DNA of 64,000 nt from Marinomonas algicola (GTDB taxonomy: Bacteria; Pseudomonadota; Gammaproteobacteria; Pseudomonadales; Marinomonadaceae), in the NCBI RefSeq assembly GCF_014805825.1, contig NZ_CP061941.1, positions 62,001 to 126,000 on the forward strand, given 5' to 3'. Made by a program: the position numbers and the translations under genes. Positions 17,432-27,757 of the stretch are shown one piece after another (position 1 is the first letter of the stretch; every line of letters begins with the position of its first letter). The notes beneath the pieces were generated by a model that made no database searches, was not told the origin of the DNA, and saw nothing but the letters and a program-made list of their open reading frames with translations.

Positions 17432-19475
17432 ATGACAAACCACGACCATCTATTAGAGAACTGTTGTCTCCGCCACGTACATACAGACACGGACACTTTG
17501 ACCTGCTCTTGCTGTAGTCCAATCTGGAAATATTTTCTTTTGCCAAAGTCCCTAAATAGTCAATTTCAATTCGACCGGGAGTCATCATGTAAGGAACCTG
17601 AGCCAGCGACGAAAATATTTCGTGTAAAAAAAGGCTTAAATGGGTTAGGTCATATCCATACGTTAGCAGGCGGTCAAGACATTTCTGTGGAAGCCATCGG
17701 CATTCAAAACGGTCGTATTGTAGCAACAGGAACCTACAAAGATGTGAAAGCGGCCATGCCTAATTGTACTCTGGAGCGGATTTTGGAATCTGGTCATACT
17801 CTTGTACCAGGTATGTTTGAACCGCACTTACACATTATCACCTCGGCTGTTTTTAATACGATGGAAGACGTAGGACCTTTTGAAGGGCAGAATTTGAGAG
17901 AGGATTACACCCGTGATTTTGTCGTTACGCGTCTGAAAGACTGTGTTGAAAAGGATTCGGCTGATGAAAAAGAGGCCATGAAATGGATTTTAGGGCGAAA
18001 TGTTGACCCCTCTTTGTTAGCGGGGAGATAAAGCCTTCGATGCCTCGATACTAAATGGGGTTTCAGATAAACAGCCTATTTTCTTACTTAATTCTTCTAT
18101 GCATGTTGGTTATGTGAATGATGTTGCTATGGAAAGGGTAAAAGATTTTTTCAAGAATAGTTCAAAGACAGACGTTTCGTTTCTAGACACCTGCAACGGT
18201 ATTTTGCAGGAGCTACCTCAGTTGGGACCTGTATTAAAGGTTATAGCTGCGCAAAACTCACTGAGTGCAGATGATCTTCATTTAAAGGTTCAAGAGATTT
18301 TCGCTGAAGCCAGCAGCCGAGGTGTTACCTCAGTATTGGATGCAGGAGTAGACCCTGCTACTGTTGATAAGGAAAATGAGGGCCCCTCTTTTCTTTATAA
18401 TCAGCCAGAAATGTTAAAACGCATCGCTGAGAGTAATTGTCCTGTCCGAATAAGTGGTGCGCTTGCGGCGACCACCTTGGCGGATTTTAATGACAAAATT
18501 GAAGGACGCTATCATTTAAATACAGGCAATGAATTATTTAACATTCCCTTTATTAAAATCTTATCTGACGGCTCCAACCAAGGTCTGACAGGACTGCAAT
18601 TTCAACCGTATGAATGTAATGAAAACTATCTTCCTTATAATAAAGTCGGCCAGCCTCAATCAGACCAAGATGTCAGTAAGCAAACTAACATCGGATTGTT
18701 TAATTATGGTTACCCAACAGAATACGACACCTTGATTAAAAAGATCGTTGATAATGGCTGGCCTATGATGATTCATGCAAATGGAGATCAAGCCGCAAGT
18801 CGAACAGTGGAGGCGTTAGAGCGAGCAGGGTTAACGAAGGCAACCAAGGAACAGCGTCGGGATCGCATTGAGCATGCCTCTCTACTAACCAACGACACCC
18901 TCGAAAAAATGCAAGAACTAGGCACATCACCAAGCTTCTTAATTGGGCATGTGGGGTACTGGGGATGGGCTTTCCAACAGACGATTCTGGGAACTGAAAA
19001 ATCACAACTGTTAGATCGTTGCCAATCGGCTATTAGTCAACACGATATGCGTATTACGTTGCACAGTGATTACAGTGTTACCCCGTTGGGGCCATTGCGT
19101 ATGATGGAACAGGCTATTACGCGTATTATGGAAGGGGCTCCAGGCATGCCAAGACCAAAGAATGACTCAATGCAAACGAAGGACGAGTCTCCTGCGGCAT
19201 CTCTCCCCTTTCCTGTGCTTAACGAAGAGGAGCAAATTTCTCGCTTTCAAGCCTTAAAAGCTGCAACGTATGACGCTGCTTGGCAATGTCATGCAGAAAC
19301 ATGGTCCGGATCATTGGAAGTCGGTAAGTGCGCCGATTTCGTTATCCTTGAGGCGTCTCCTTTAACCTATGGTAATTCTAAATATGGCGTTTATTCTGCC
19401 TTTGGAATGCGTGATATCAAGGTACTTGAAACTTGGAAAGGTGGCGTAAGACGGTATCACAATAAAGACGTATGA
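17432..19475 (+). pseudogene. YtcJ-like amidohydrolase family 3, broken by one frameshift
   Basis: Two adjacent frames together encode one metal-dependent amidohydrolase of about 680 residues. The first (17432-18031) ends at AGR-stop; dropping one G from the GGGG at 18022-18025 restores LLAGDKAFDASILNGVSD and runs straight into the second frame, which ends at 19475. Metal-site features include PHLHI near residue 131, MIHANGDQAA in the middle and the closing ADFVILEASP segment. The first 60 residues, rich in Cys and His, precede the usual family start. AAAGGA precedes the ATG. It may be a real pseudogene or a single-base sequence error; the rest shows no decay. Confidence 0.8.
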
Positions 19476-19512
19476 GAGCATAAATACACGCAATAATAGG
19501 GATGGTGTGATG

Positions 19513-19549
19513 TCACAATCTGCTCTTTCAGACTAAGTGCAGATTGTGA
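19513..19549. terminator. Hairpin between convergent amidohydrolase and radical SAM genes
   Basis: TCACAATCTGC (19513-19523) pairs perfectly with GCAGATTGTGA (19539-19549) around a 15-base loop. It lies between two convergent genes and probably ends one or both transcripts, although no long U-run follows. Confidence 0.45.
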
Positions 19550-19614
19550 TTGATATTATCGGTCTGGTGTTTTTCGTTGCTAGCGGTTAAAAGCCAGCCT
19601 TAACACACGGTGTA

Positions 19615-21543
19615 CTAATCACTCATAATGACATCGTTCACCGCTTTTGAAATGAGGTCCTTTTTTACTCGCGTCGGTTTAATGGGCCTTTCAAACCAGA
19701 AGCTCATGGGTTGATCGTAGCCGATACCGTGCATATAGTTGTACAGAGCTTTGCGTAACCCTTCTCCCAACATGTCGTGATCTGTACCCGTTGGGTCAGT
19801 GAAATCCACATCATTTTCAGCGAAAAGAATCTCAGGGCGCTCCGCTAATGTAATACCAAACGCCTTCGGGTTAATGCCGATTGGGCTGTGGGCTGTGGCG
19901 GCAAAGCGATGCCAGAAAGCCGATTGAAAGCATCCTTGAGCCATCATTTGACGCACCATTTCCAATGAGTCTATGGTTTCTTGTTCGGTTTGAGTTGGGA
20001 AACCATACATTAAGTAGGAGTGAACCAAAATATCGGCCTCACTAAAGGCTTTGGTGACGCGTGCGACTTGCTCGACACTGACGCCTTTTTTCATTAGCTT
20101 GAGCAACCGATCAGAGGCGACTTCAAGGCCACCGCTCACGGCGACACAACCAGAATCCGCTAATAGCTGGCAGCGTTCAGGAGTAAAGGTTTTTTCAAAG
20201 CGGATATTGCCCCACCAACTGATCACTACTCCGCGCTCAATTAAACGCTTTGCCAGAGCAAACAAGGCCTTAGGTGGCGCCGCTTCATCAACAAAGTGAA
20301 ATCCCGTTTGCCCGGTTTCTTCTATGAGTTCTTCAATACGATCGACCAGAATATCGGCGCCAGCCGCATCGTAACGATCAATGTAATCCAAAGTTACGTC
20401 ACAAAAACTGCATTTACGCCAATAACAACCGTGAGCAATGGTGAGCTTATTCCAACGACCATCGCTCCAAATTCGATGCATTGGATTCAACATTTCACAC
20501 AGAGAAAGGTATTCACTTAACGGCAAGCCATCGTAAATCGGTGCGGCCACATCGGTTTGGGGAATATCGTGCAATTCGGCGTTGGTGTTGTAATGAACGT
20601 AGGGTTCGCCATTGTCGTCTTCCGCGAGAAAATAGGTGCGTACCAAATCGTCGATTTCACACTGACCGTCAAAGTATTCCAATAGGGTCATAAAAGGGCG
20701 CTCGCCATCATCTAGACAAATAAAATCGACAAACTCAAACACGCGAGGGTCTTTTAAAGCTCGCAGCTCGGTATTGACAAAGCCTCCGCCCATCACGATC
20801 GGAAGGTCTGGGTGAATGGTTTTACAGGTTTGCGCAATGCGTAATGCACCCAACATATTGCCAGGGAAAGGCACCGTTAAGGCCACCACACTGGGTTGGG
20901 TTTCTTCCAAATACAACGCCACCAATTGTTCCAAAATTTCCGAGCTGAAACTGGGTTCATCCATTAACGTATTGTAGAGATCATCAAAACTTGGGTTGGC
21001 TGCCGCTAAACGCTCACCATAACGGCTTACCTCAAAATACGGATCAACGCCTTGAGTAATCACCGCTGACAAATCATTAATAAATAAGGTGGCCAAATAC
21101 TTGGCTTTATCCTGCACGCCTAAACGGCCAAATGCGGTCTTTAGAATGTCCCCCGATACGGCTTCCATTTGTGCAATAGCATCAAATGCTGGGCCTTCTG
21201 GTAAGAAACGACGAGAAACAATGCGCAGTGCAAGACTTGGGTCTTTACCCTGTAAAAAACGAATGACAGGCTCGACACATAAGCGATACTGGTCGAACTC
21301 AGCCAGAAAAGTAAAGATCACAGCAGGCCGTTCATCGTCTTCAAACGATTCGAAATTCGCCTCAACATGTTGACGAATAATATCCAACGCGGGCATGGTC
21401 ATCATTTCAAGAAACAGTTCGATAGCCGGGTCACGTTGCACGGCTTCATAGCCCCGAGAGCGCAAAAAGCCAGTTAGATACGCTGTTGCTGGATACGGCG
21501 TATTCAGTTGGGTCATCGGTGGGGTCATTAGAAGAACGGTCAT
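19615..21543 (-). CDS. B12-binding domain radical SAM protein
   Basis: The 642-residue protein has an N-terminal part with cobalamin-binding style (PFPGNMLGALRIAQTCK and VMGGGFVNTE between about residues 220 and 265) and a radical SAM core whose CYWRKCSFC cluster motif lies near residue 370. It continues with GYEVAS-like substrate-barrel blocks (SGGLEVASDRLL, YLMYGFPTQTEQE). Such enzymes cleave S-adenosylmethionine and often methylate or rearrange unactivated carbon; the substrate is unknown. The ATG at 21543 is preceded by AAAGGCAGG. There is no precursor peptide or biosynthetic partner next to it. Confidence 0.88.
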   Translation of the reverse strand: MTVLLMTPPMTQLNTPYPATAYLTGFLRSRGYEAVQRDPAIELFLEMMTMPALDIIRQHVEANFESFEDDERPAVIFTFLAEFDQYRLCVEPVIRFLQGKDPSLALRIVSRRFLPEGPAFDAIAQMEAVSGDILKTAFGRLGVQDKAKYLATLFINDLSAVITQGVDPYFEVSRYGERLAAANPSFDDLYNTLMDEPSFSSEILEQLVALYLEETQPSVVALTVPFPGNMLGALRIAQTCKTIHPDLPIVMGGGFVNTELRALKDPRVFEFVDFICLDDGERPFMTLLEYFDGQCEIDDLVRTYFLAEDDNGEPYVHYNTNAELHDIPQTDVAAPIYDGLPLSEYLSLCEMLNPMHRIWSDGRWNKLTIAHGCYWRKCSFCDVTLDYIDRYDAAGADILVDRIEELIEETGQTGFHFVDEAAPPKALFALAKRLIERGVVISWWGNIRFEKTFTPERCQLLADSGCVAVSGGLEVASDRLLKLMKKGVSVEQVARVTKAFSEADILVHSYLMYGFPTQTEQETIDSLEMVRQMMAQGCFQSAFWHRFAATAHSPIGINPKAFGITLAERPEILFAENDVDFTDPTGTDHDMLGEGLRKALYNYMHGIGYDQPMSFWFERPIKPTRVKKDLISKAVNDVIMSD

Positions 21544-21629
21544 AGCCTGCCTTTAAAAGTAAAACCTAATTGAAAGTAAGGCGGATTCTAGCAGTAAAAA
21601 CCTTAAAAGGGATGGCGACTTACTTTAAA

Positions 21630-21679
21630 TGACTGAGAGCGACTCTGTTTCAAATCGAACACCGTGTCGCTCTCAGTCA
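21630..21679 (-). terminator. Long-stem hairpin after the chemotaxis receptor gene
   Basis: TGACTGAGAGCGAC (21630-21643) and GTCGCTCTCAGTCA (21666-21679) form a perfect 14-base stem with a 22-base loop. It begins 13 bases past the receptor stop and is followed on the minus strand by a short U-rich stretch. Confidence 0.55.
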
Positions 21680-21691
21680 GTTTATGTTGGC

Positions 21692-23332
21692 TTAAAGTTT
21701 GAAAAACTCGACTTCTTTTTTAAGGGATCTCGCTAAAGAATCAACGTTTTCAGCGGCTTTAGCGTTATTATGCATGGCATCCATGGATTCTTGTGTCATG
21801 TTCATAATCTGATCCATGGATATTGAAATATCAGATACGAAAGATACCTGGTCTGCGCTGGCTGTGGCGACTTCACGAACTTGAGACAAGGAATCCGCCG
21901 CTTGCACCTCAATATTTTGCAGTAGTTGAGTCGCTTTCTCAGATTGTTTCCTACCGTTCTCTACTTGCGGTAGGGCGGCTTCCATCATACTAACTGAGGC
22001 TTGAGTCGATGTTTGAATTTCACTGATAACACTGTCAATTTGAGCTGTTGCATCGCCTGTTCGTTTGGCTAGATTACGCACTTCATCGGCCACAACAGCG
22101 AAACCTCGGCCTGACTCACCTGCTCGTGCGGCTTCTATGGCGGCATTTAAAGCTAACAAATTAGTTTGTTCTGAAATGGAACTGATTTCACCGATGATGC
22201 CACCGATTTGTTGAGTACGACTTTCAAGATCGCGAATTTGATCAACCGACGTATTCACCGTTGTTGCAATTTTATCTATTTCTGTCGCGGTTTTTTCAAC
22301 GATGTCTCGACCTTGTTTCGCGTATTCTGCCGTCGTCTCCGAGTTCTTTTCGGTTTTGGAAGCCACCGCTGCGACTTGATCGATGCGTTCTCTCATTGAT
22401 TCAAGACGTTGAGCGGTCATCTTAGTTAGCTCAGACAATTCAACCGTTCTAGACAGAACCTGAGTATTACCATTGGCAACATCGCTGATTTGAGCCGCTA
22501 CATTGTTTGATGAGCTGACAATGGTTCGTACAATGCTCGTTAGCTTTATTCCCATAGCAGATAAAGAGTCCATTACTGAGCCCGCTATATAGTCTTCTTC
22601 TTTTATTATTAAATGACCCTCAGAAAATTCTTTGATTTTTGTTTGAGCTTCAATCGGTTCACCGCCTAATGAGAGACGAATACTACGCGCAATTAACAGG
22701 GCTATAATAAGAGATACCACCACGGAAAAGGAGCCTAAAATAAGCATCAGGTTTTCAAAGCCACCTGTGACGGCTCGTGCTTTTGGTGTCGCAATTTGGT
22801 TTTGTTTTTCTTGGTAGTCTATGAATTCATTAATAACGTTTAGATATTGAATAAAGGCGGGACGAATTTGATCTAACATGATGGCCGTCACTGGTTCGTT
22901 ACGACGTGATAATTGAAGTACTTCTTCTACCATAGGTAACGTGCGTTTCTTGATGTTATCAATGCGCTTTAGAATGTCTTTTTCTGTCTCTGAAAAAGCC
23001 ACGCCTTGCTGCAATAATCTATTCATATCTTGTTCAGCGGCGTTATAGAAATCTTCTAAACGTCGGATTTCTTGCTCTAAGAGGTCAATTTCTTGTGCAC
23101 TTCTTGCTATTCCTACATCGCGAATTGCAATAGCACGATCATGAACACTGCCACGGTAATTAATCGCATATCTTTGCTTAACCGAATTAATATCGGTAAT
23201 TTCGGCAAGGGTTCTGTCAATGAAGTTAACGTTTCGGATACCTAACGTAACCAATACCATCATAATTAGAATGATAATTCCAAAACCAGTGATCAACTTT
23301 GTTCTAACCGAGCTGTTTGAGAAAAAACCCAT
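21692..23332 (-). CDS. Methyl-accepting chemotaxis protein
   Basis: The 546-residue receptor has a transmembrane helix at residues 12-31, a four-helix-bundle type periplasmic sensor domain (about 32-190), a second helix near 192-212 and a long cytoplasmic coiled coil. The signalling tip NLLALNAAIEAARAGESGRG lies near residue 395 and is followed by FAVVADEVRNLAKRT. It would signal to CheA/CheW, none of which is in the window. The ligand is unknown. No pentapeptide CheR tether is present at the C-terminus (it ends KKEVEFFKL). Confidence 0.95.
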   Translation of the reverse strand: MGFFSNSSVRTKLITGFGIIILIMMVLVTLGIRNVNFIDRTLAEITDINSVKQRYAINYRGSVHDRAIAIRDVGIARSAQEIDLLEQEIRRLEDFYNAAEQDMNRLLQQGVAFSETEKDILKRIDNIKKRTLPMVEEVLQLSRRNEPVTAIMLDQIRPAFIQYLNVINEFIDYQEKQNQIATPKARAVTGGFENLMLILGSFSVVVSLIIALLIARSIRLSLGGEPIEAQTKIKEFSEGHLIIKEEDYIAGSVMDSLSAMGIKLTSIVRTIVSSSNNVAAQISDVANGNTQVLSRTVELSELTKMTAQRLESMRERIDQVAAVASKTEKNSETTAEYAKQGRDIVEKTATEIDKIATTVNTSVDQIRDLESRTQQIGGIIGEISSISEQTNLLALNAAIEAARAGESGRGFAVVADEVRNLAKRTGDATAQIDSVISEIQTSTQASVSMMEAALPQVENGRKQSEKATQLLQNIEVQAADSLSQVREVATASADQVSFVSDISISMDQIMNMTQESMDAMHNNAKAAENVDSLARSLKKEVEFFKL

Positions 23333-23822
23333 CGTTATCCCCTCTATCTAAATTATTTTAATGTTAGCAACGATTGCTTATTTGCTTAAAATTGTCTGGA
23401 AAATGTCTTTCTTAAGACAGGTTTTCTTACCCTTAAAAGTGGTTAGTGGTTAGCACTACCGTTTACATTTATTTGTGTAACGATAAAACGGTACCATCGT
23501 CAGAACGAATGTAGCGTGATTATTACTCTTGAAAGTACTATTACTGATTCTGTGAATCGTGTTTCTAGGTTGAAATCCTCTGTTTTTAAGAGCGTACACT
23601 TTATGCCTCTTAATTCATACCTCCGAAAAGTACGTATCTAGTCCACAAATGGACCATTTTTAGTGCGGTGGTGCTTATGAGATCAACGCATTATTGAAAG
23701 TGCTCTGATGTTTCTTTTGAAAGAGTGACCAATACCTACAAAGGCTGTCTCAACGCGTATATTTTTATAAGTAACGAGGAAGAGCTCTGACCCTTATTAG
23801 ATTTATGGTAGAGTACGCGCCG
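23333..23822. other. Divergent intergenic region upstream of the cobalamin riboswitch
   Basis: About 490 bases between the start of the receptor gene and the riboswitch. No reading frame or RNA gene is convincing. It must carry the promoters of the receptor and of the btu operon, but neither is clear enough to place. Confidence 0.4.
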
Positions 23823-23992
23823 TTACAGGTTGTTAGCGTGTCGTTAACAACAATAGGGAAGTCAGTGAAACTCTGACGCTGCCCCCGCAACGGTAAAAAA
23901 GTCACACTTTGTCACACGGCCACTGTGGTTCATCATGGGAAGGCGACAAAGCTTGCGTTAGCAACTTTTGAGTCCGGAGACCTGCCTGTAAC
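23823..23992 (+). ncRNA. Cobalamin riboswitch
   Basis: This is the classic adenosylcobalamin aptamer. The outer helix pairs TTACAGG (23823-23829) with CCTGTAA (23985-23991). Inside are the conserved blocks AGGGAAGTCAGTGAAAC, GCTGCCCCCGCAACGGTA, GGGAAGGCG and the B12 box GAGTCCGGAGACCTGCC. It lies about 80 bases before btuB and should switch off the btu operon when intracellular cobalamin is high. Confidence 0.96.
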
Positions 23993-23996
23993 GGGG

Positions 23997-24052
23997 GGTT
24001 CCGCGTAATAAGCTGGAACCAATATGTCACCACTGTGCGGGCGTGCGCAGTG
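23997..24052 (+). promoter_or_regulatory. Two hairpins between riboswitch and btuB (expression platform)
   Basis: GGTTCC (23997-24002) pairs with GGAACC (24015-24020), and CACTGTGC (24031-24038) pairs with GCGCAGTG (24045-24052) with one G-U pair. The second hairpin ends 18 bases before the btuB ATG and has no U-run, so control of translation initiation is more likely than termination. Confidence 0.5.
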
Positions 24053-24070
24053 CAACGGTAGACTCGACTT

Positions 24071-25864
24071 ATGATTACTCAATTAACTCCTCCGGCGTTC
24101 ACGAAATCCATCGTGGCGCTTAGTATTATCTCAGCTACGGCGCTTCAAGCGGACGTCGCAACGGCTGACGCATTACCTTTAAAGCCCTTGGTGGTTACCG
24201 CAACCTCAACGCCTTTAGAAACCGCCGACACACTGTCGTCCGTTACGGTCATTACTCGTGAAGAAATTAACGCTCAACAAGCGCAAGAAATGAGCGAGCT
24301 GTTAGCCGCTCAACCAGGTGTAGATATTAGCTCGAACGGTGGTTATGGCAAAGCGAACAGTGTTTACATGCGCGGTGCCAGTGCTGAATCGACTAAATTT
24401 TTATTGGACGGCATTCCTTTGTATTCAGCCACCTCTGGCGGCGCGCCGTTTGAAAATATTCCAACTTCATTAATTGATCGTTTGGAAATTGTACGTGGCC
24501 CGAAAGCGACCTTATACGGCGCTGATGCTGTGGGTGGGGTAATCCAAGCGTTTTTACCTGAGGCAGGTGATGAAAAACAATTGGATGTGTCTATAGGAGG
24601 CGGGTCGTTCGACACGAAAACGGCCGACGCCACGCTGTCGGGTGCCAGTAATCACTCTCAATACCTTTTGTCAGTAGGAAGTTTTAAAACCGACGGTGAT
24701 ATTATCAAAGAAGGCGAAGGTGAGCAGGGTTACGAGAACGAAAACCTATTGCTTAACCTTGGGCACAAATTTGCCAGCGGGGCACGTATAAGCGGTTTGA
24801 TTATGAACAGCGAAGGGCGTAATCATTATGTCGGTGATGAAAACGATTACCAAGTACAAGTGATTGGCTTAGGTGTAAGCGTGCCAGTATTAGAAGACTG
24901 GGATACCGAGCTAAAATTGTCCCAGACGCGTAATGAAAGTACCACTCTGTCTTCGGGTGATAAATACGATACTAAAACGCAAACCGCTCGCTGGAGCAAC
25001 ACCATTTGGTCTGGCGACCATGAGTTTGTAGTCGGCGCAGAGACGTCGGAAGACCGCATTGAGGTGACACGTTATCAAGCACCAGATCGACGTAATGAGG
25101 CCGCCTTTGCTCAATCCCTGTTTGACTTTGGTTCAACCAGTTTACAGCTTAATATCCGTCAAGATCACAACAGTGCTTACGGTGATTCTACAACGGGTGG
25201 CATTGCAGCAGGTTACAAATTAGATGAGATTCATACGGTACGAGCCAGCTATGGCAAAGCCTTTGAAGCGCCTACGTTTAATGATTTATATTATCCCAAC
25301 AGTGGTGATCCGACGCTGAAGGCAACGAAATCTGAAACCCTTGAATTGGGCATTCGAGCCGACCATGATGCCATGTTTTGGGATGCCGCTGTGTTTGATG
25401 CGTCCTATGGCGATATGGTGATATGGTCAAACTACACAGGGTCTTGGGCGGCGTATAATGTGGACTCTAAAGTACAGGGCGTCGAACTTGCGTCTGGTAT
25501 TACTTTAGATCAATGGCAGCTCAGGGCGGCGTTTACTTGGCTCGATGCCAAAGATCAAGATACGGGTTTTCAGTTACCTAAACGAGCGCAACGCAGTGCG
25601 CGTTTCAGTGCCGATCGTTTGTTTGATAAAGGACAAGCAGGCATAACATTGATGGGTGCTACAGGCCGTGCAACCACCTTAGGCAGCGCCGAGACATTAA
25701 CGGGCTATGTGACCATTAATGTGCGCGCAAGTTATGACTTTGCAACCGATTGGAAGGCTGAAATCAGCGTTAAAAATGCCTTGGACAAATCCTATCAAAC
25801 GGCCAAAGGTTACTTTAATCCGGGTCGAGGTGTGTTCTTAACTCTGAATTACTCAGCTTTTTAA
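24071..25864 (+). CDS. btuB: TonB-dependent vitamin B12 outer-membrane receptor
   Basis: This 597-residue outer-membrane receptor imports cobalamin using TonB energy. It has a signal peptide (about residues 1-30), a TonB-box region KPLVVTATSTPL near residue 38, a plug domain (VTVITREEINAQQA, PGVDISSNGGYGKANSVYMRG, DRLEIVRGPKATLYGADAVGG) and a 22-strand-type barrel ending in an aromatic residue (LNYSAF). It is the first gene after the cobalamin riboswitch, which confirms the substrate. The TAA stop overlaps the ATG of btuF by one base. Confidence 0.95.
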   Translation: MITQLTPPAFTKSIVALSIISATALQADVATADALPLKPLVVTATSTPLETADTLSSVTVITREEINAQQAQEMSELLAAQPGVDISSNGGYGKANSVYMRGASAESTKFLLDGIPLYSATSGGAPFENIPTSLIDRLEIVRGPKATLYGADAVGGVIQAFLPEAGDEKQLDVSIGGGSFDTKTADATLSGASNHSQYLLSVGSFKTDGDIIKEGEGEQGYENENLLLNLGHKFASGARISGLIMNSEGRNHYVGDENDYQVQVIGLGVSVPVLEDWDTELKLSQTRNESTTLSSGDKYDTKTQTARWSNTIWSGDHEFVVGAETSEDRIEVTRYQAPDRRNEAAFAQSLFDFGSTSLQLNIRQDHNSAYGDSTTGGIAAGYKLDEIHTVRASYGKAFEAPTFNDLYYPNSGDPTLKATKSETLELGIRADHDAMFWDAAVFDASYGDMVIWSNYTGSWAAYNVDSKVQGVELASGITLDQWQLRAAFTWLDAKDQDTGFQLPKRAQRSARFSADRLFDKGQAGITLMGATGRATTLGSAETLTGYVTINVRASYDFATDWKAEISVKNALDKSYQTAKGYFNPGRGVFLTLNYSAF

Positions 25865-26766
25865 TGAGTAGACTAATGCGAATCACCTGTTCGATAGTTG
25901 CGTGTTGGTTAAGCGGCTGGGCCTTTGTCCCAGCCGCTTCAGCGGAAGCGATCTGTGTGCTAGATGATCGTCAGCTCAACGTTTGCCTTGATCATCCGGC
26001 GGAGCGAATTGCGGCGTTATCTCCCGGTGCGACCGAGTTGATTTATGCCGCTGGCGCGGGTAATAAGGTTGTGGCTGTGGTGTCTTACAGCGATTACCCT
26101 GAAGCCGCTAAAAGCGTCGCCTCGGTGGGCAGTCATACGCGTTTAGATTTAGAGCGTTTGATTAGTTTGCAACCGGATTTGATTCTAGCATGGGGAACAG
26201 GTAACCCAACTGAACAGCTTGAGACTTTGGCGCGTTTAGGCTTACCCGTTTACTACGTGGAACCCCATGAATTCGAAGACATCGCTCGCAATATCGAAAA
26301 CATGGGCAAACTTGCGGGTACCTCAAAGCCAGCAAATGCCGAGTCGAAAGCCTTTCGCTTAGGGATTCAGGCGTTACGTGAACGTTACCAAAACGCCGCG
26401 TCAGTAACCACTTTCTATCAAGTATGGGAAGAGCCGCTAATGTCGATGAATGGCCAACATTACATTAGCAAGGTGGTGACTCTATGCGGTGGTGTGAACG
26501 TCTTTACTGACTCGCCTCGCTTGATACCACGACTGAATCAAGAAGCCGTCTTGCTGAAAAATCCAGAAGCCGTTATTGCAGGTGGTATGGGTGAACGCAA
26601 TGCACACTGGTTAGAGAACTGGCGTAAGTTTCCTGAGTTGCTCGCTACGCAACAAGGCAATTTGTTTTTTGTACCACCCTCATTAATCCAGCGACCCACA
26701 CCGCGCTTATTAGAAGGCGCAAAAATTCTTTGCCAAAGACTGGATACCGCTCGTGCTCGCCGTTAA
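25864..26766 (+). CDS. btuF: Periplasmic cobalamin-binding protein
   Basis: The 300-residue protein has a signal peptide (about 1-27) and the helical-backbone binding fold of BtuF/FecB: RIAALSPGATELIYAAGAGNK near residue 40, VGSHTRLDLERLISLQPDLIL, and CGGVNVF near residue 205. It should hand B12 from BtuB to BtuC. The ATG overlaps the btuB stop (TAATG) and its 3' end overlaps btuC by 14 bases. Confidence 0.93.
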   Translation: MSRLMRITCSIVACWLSGWAFVPAASAEAICVLDDRQLNVCLDHPAERIAALSPGATELIYAAGAGNKVVAVVSYSDYPEAAKSVASVGSHTRLDLERLISLQPDLILAWGTGNPTEQLETLARLGLPVYYVEPHEFEDIARNIENMGKLAGTSKPANAESKAFRLGIQALRERYQNAASVTTFYQVWEEPLMSMNGQHYISKVVTLCGGVNVFTDSPRLIPRLNQEAVLLKNPEAVIAGGMGERNAHWLENWRKFPELLATQQGNLFFVPPSLIQRPTPRLLEGAKILCQRLDTARARR

Positions 26767-27757
26767 TACACGCGATGTAACGCATCGTCGCGGCATACTC
26801 TGGCCGCTGATGATATTGGCGGCCCTTTCTTTATTGAGTGTCGTGTTGTCGATTACTCAAGGCAGTGTGAGTTTGTCGCCTTACGCGGTGTGGCAAGCGT
26901 TACTTGGACAAGGCTCCGGTCTCAACCAAACGTTAGTCATTGAGTTGCGTTTGCCTCGTGTAATGGCGGCATTCGCCACTGGTGGCTTATTAGCTGTCGC
27001 GGGAGCGTTAATGCAAATATTACTGCGAAATCCTCTGGCTGATCCTTATGTTTTGGGGATATCTGGCGGTGCATCTGTGGCCGCATTGACGGCCATTTTG
27101 CTCGGTATTAGCGGGATACTGATGTCTGGTATGGCGTTTCTTGGAGCCGTCTTATCTACCTTATTAGTTTTTGGGCTTTCCACTCGTTTGGGGAACATGG
27201 CGACCATGCGCCTGTTGCTTACTGGTGTGGTGATTGGGGCGGGCTGGGGGGCGTTGATTACCTTAATGCTGGCGCTCGCGCCACCCCATAAAATACCAGG
27301 AATGCTGTATTGGTTGATGGGTGATTTATCCTACGCCAGTACACCTTGGCTTGCTTGGCTGATATTGGTGCCGACATGTTTGATCTTAATGCCACTGGGC
27401 CGCAGTCTAAATGTATTGGCGCGGGGGCCTTTGCAAGCGGCCTCATTGGGTGTCAATGTAAAAGGCTTAGAGCGTCTTGTGTTTCTGCTAGCCAGTTTAC
27501 TGACGGCCATTGCCGTCACGACAGCGGGCAGTGTTGGTTTTGTTGGATTGGTGGTTCCGCATATGTTACGGATGGTCTTAGGTAATGATCAGCGATTGAT
27601 TCTCCCTGCAAGTGCTTTAGCTGGCGGTTGTTTGGTGACCTTAGCCGATACGTTGGCGCGCACAGTGATTGCGCCGGAGCAACTGCCTGTAGGGGTGATA
27701 ACGGCTTTATTGGGTGTGCCAACCTTCTTGTATCTGCTGCAACGGGGCCGTGTATGA
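26753..27757 (+). CDS. btuC: Cobalamin ABC transporter permease
   Basis: This 334-residue FecCD-family permease has about ten transmembrane helices and the family blocks ELRLPRVMAAFATGG, NPLADPYVLGISGGASVAA and GSVGFVGLVVPHMLR. It forms the inner-membrane channel for B12. The GTG start at 26753 lies inside the end of btuF, and its stop overlaps the btuD ATG, so btuF, btuC and btuD are likely translationally coupled. Confidence 0.93.
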   Translation: MLAVNTRDVTHRRGILWPLMILAALSLLSVVLSITQGSVSLSPYAVWQALLGQGSGLNQTLVIELRLPRVMAAFATGGLLAVAGALMQILLRNPLADPYVLGISGGASVAALTAILLGISGILMSGMAFLGAVLSTLLVFGLSTRLGNMATMRLLLTGVVIGAGWGALITLMLALAPPHKIPGMLYWLMGDLSYASTPWLAWLILVPTCLILMPLGRSLNVLARGPLQAASLGVNVKGLERLVFLLASLLTAIAVTTAGSVGFVGLVVPHMLRMVLGNDQRLILPASALAGGCLVTLADTLARTVIAPEQLPVGVITALLGVPTFLYLLQRGRV

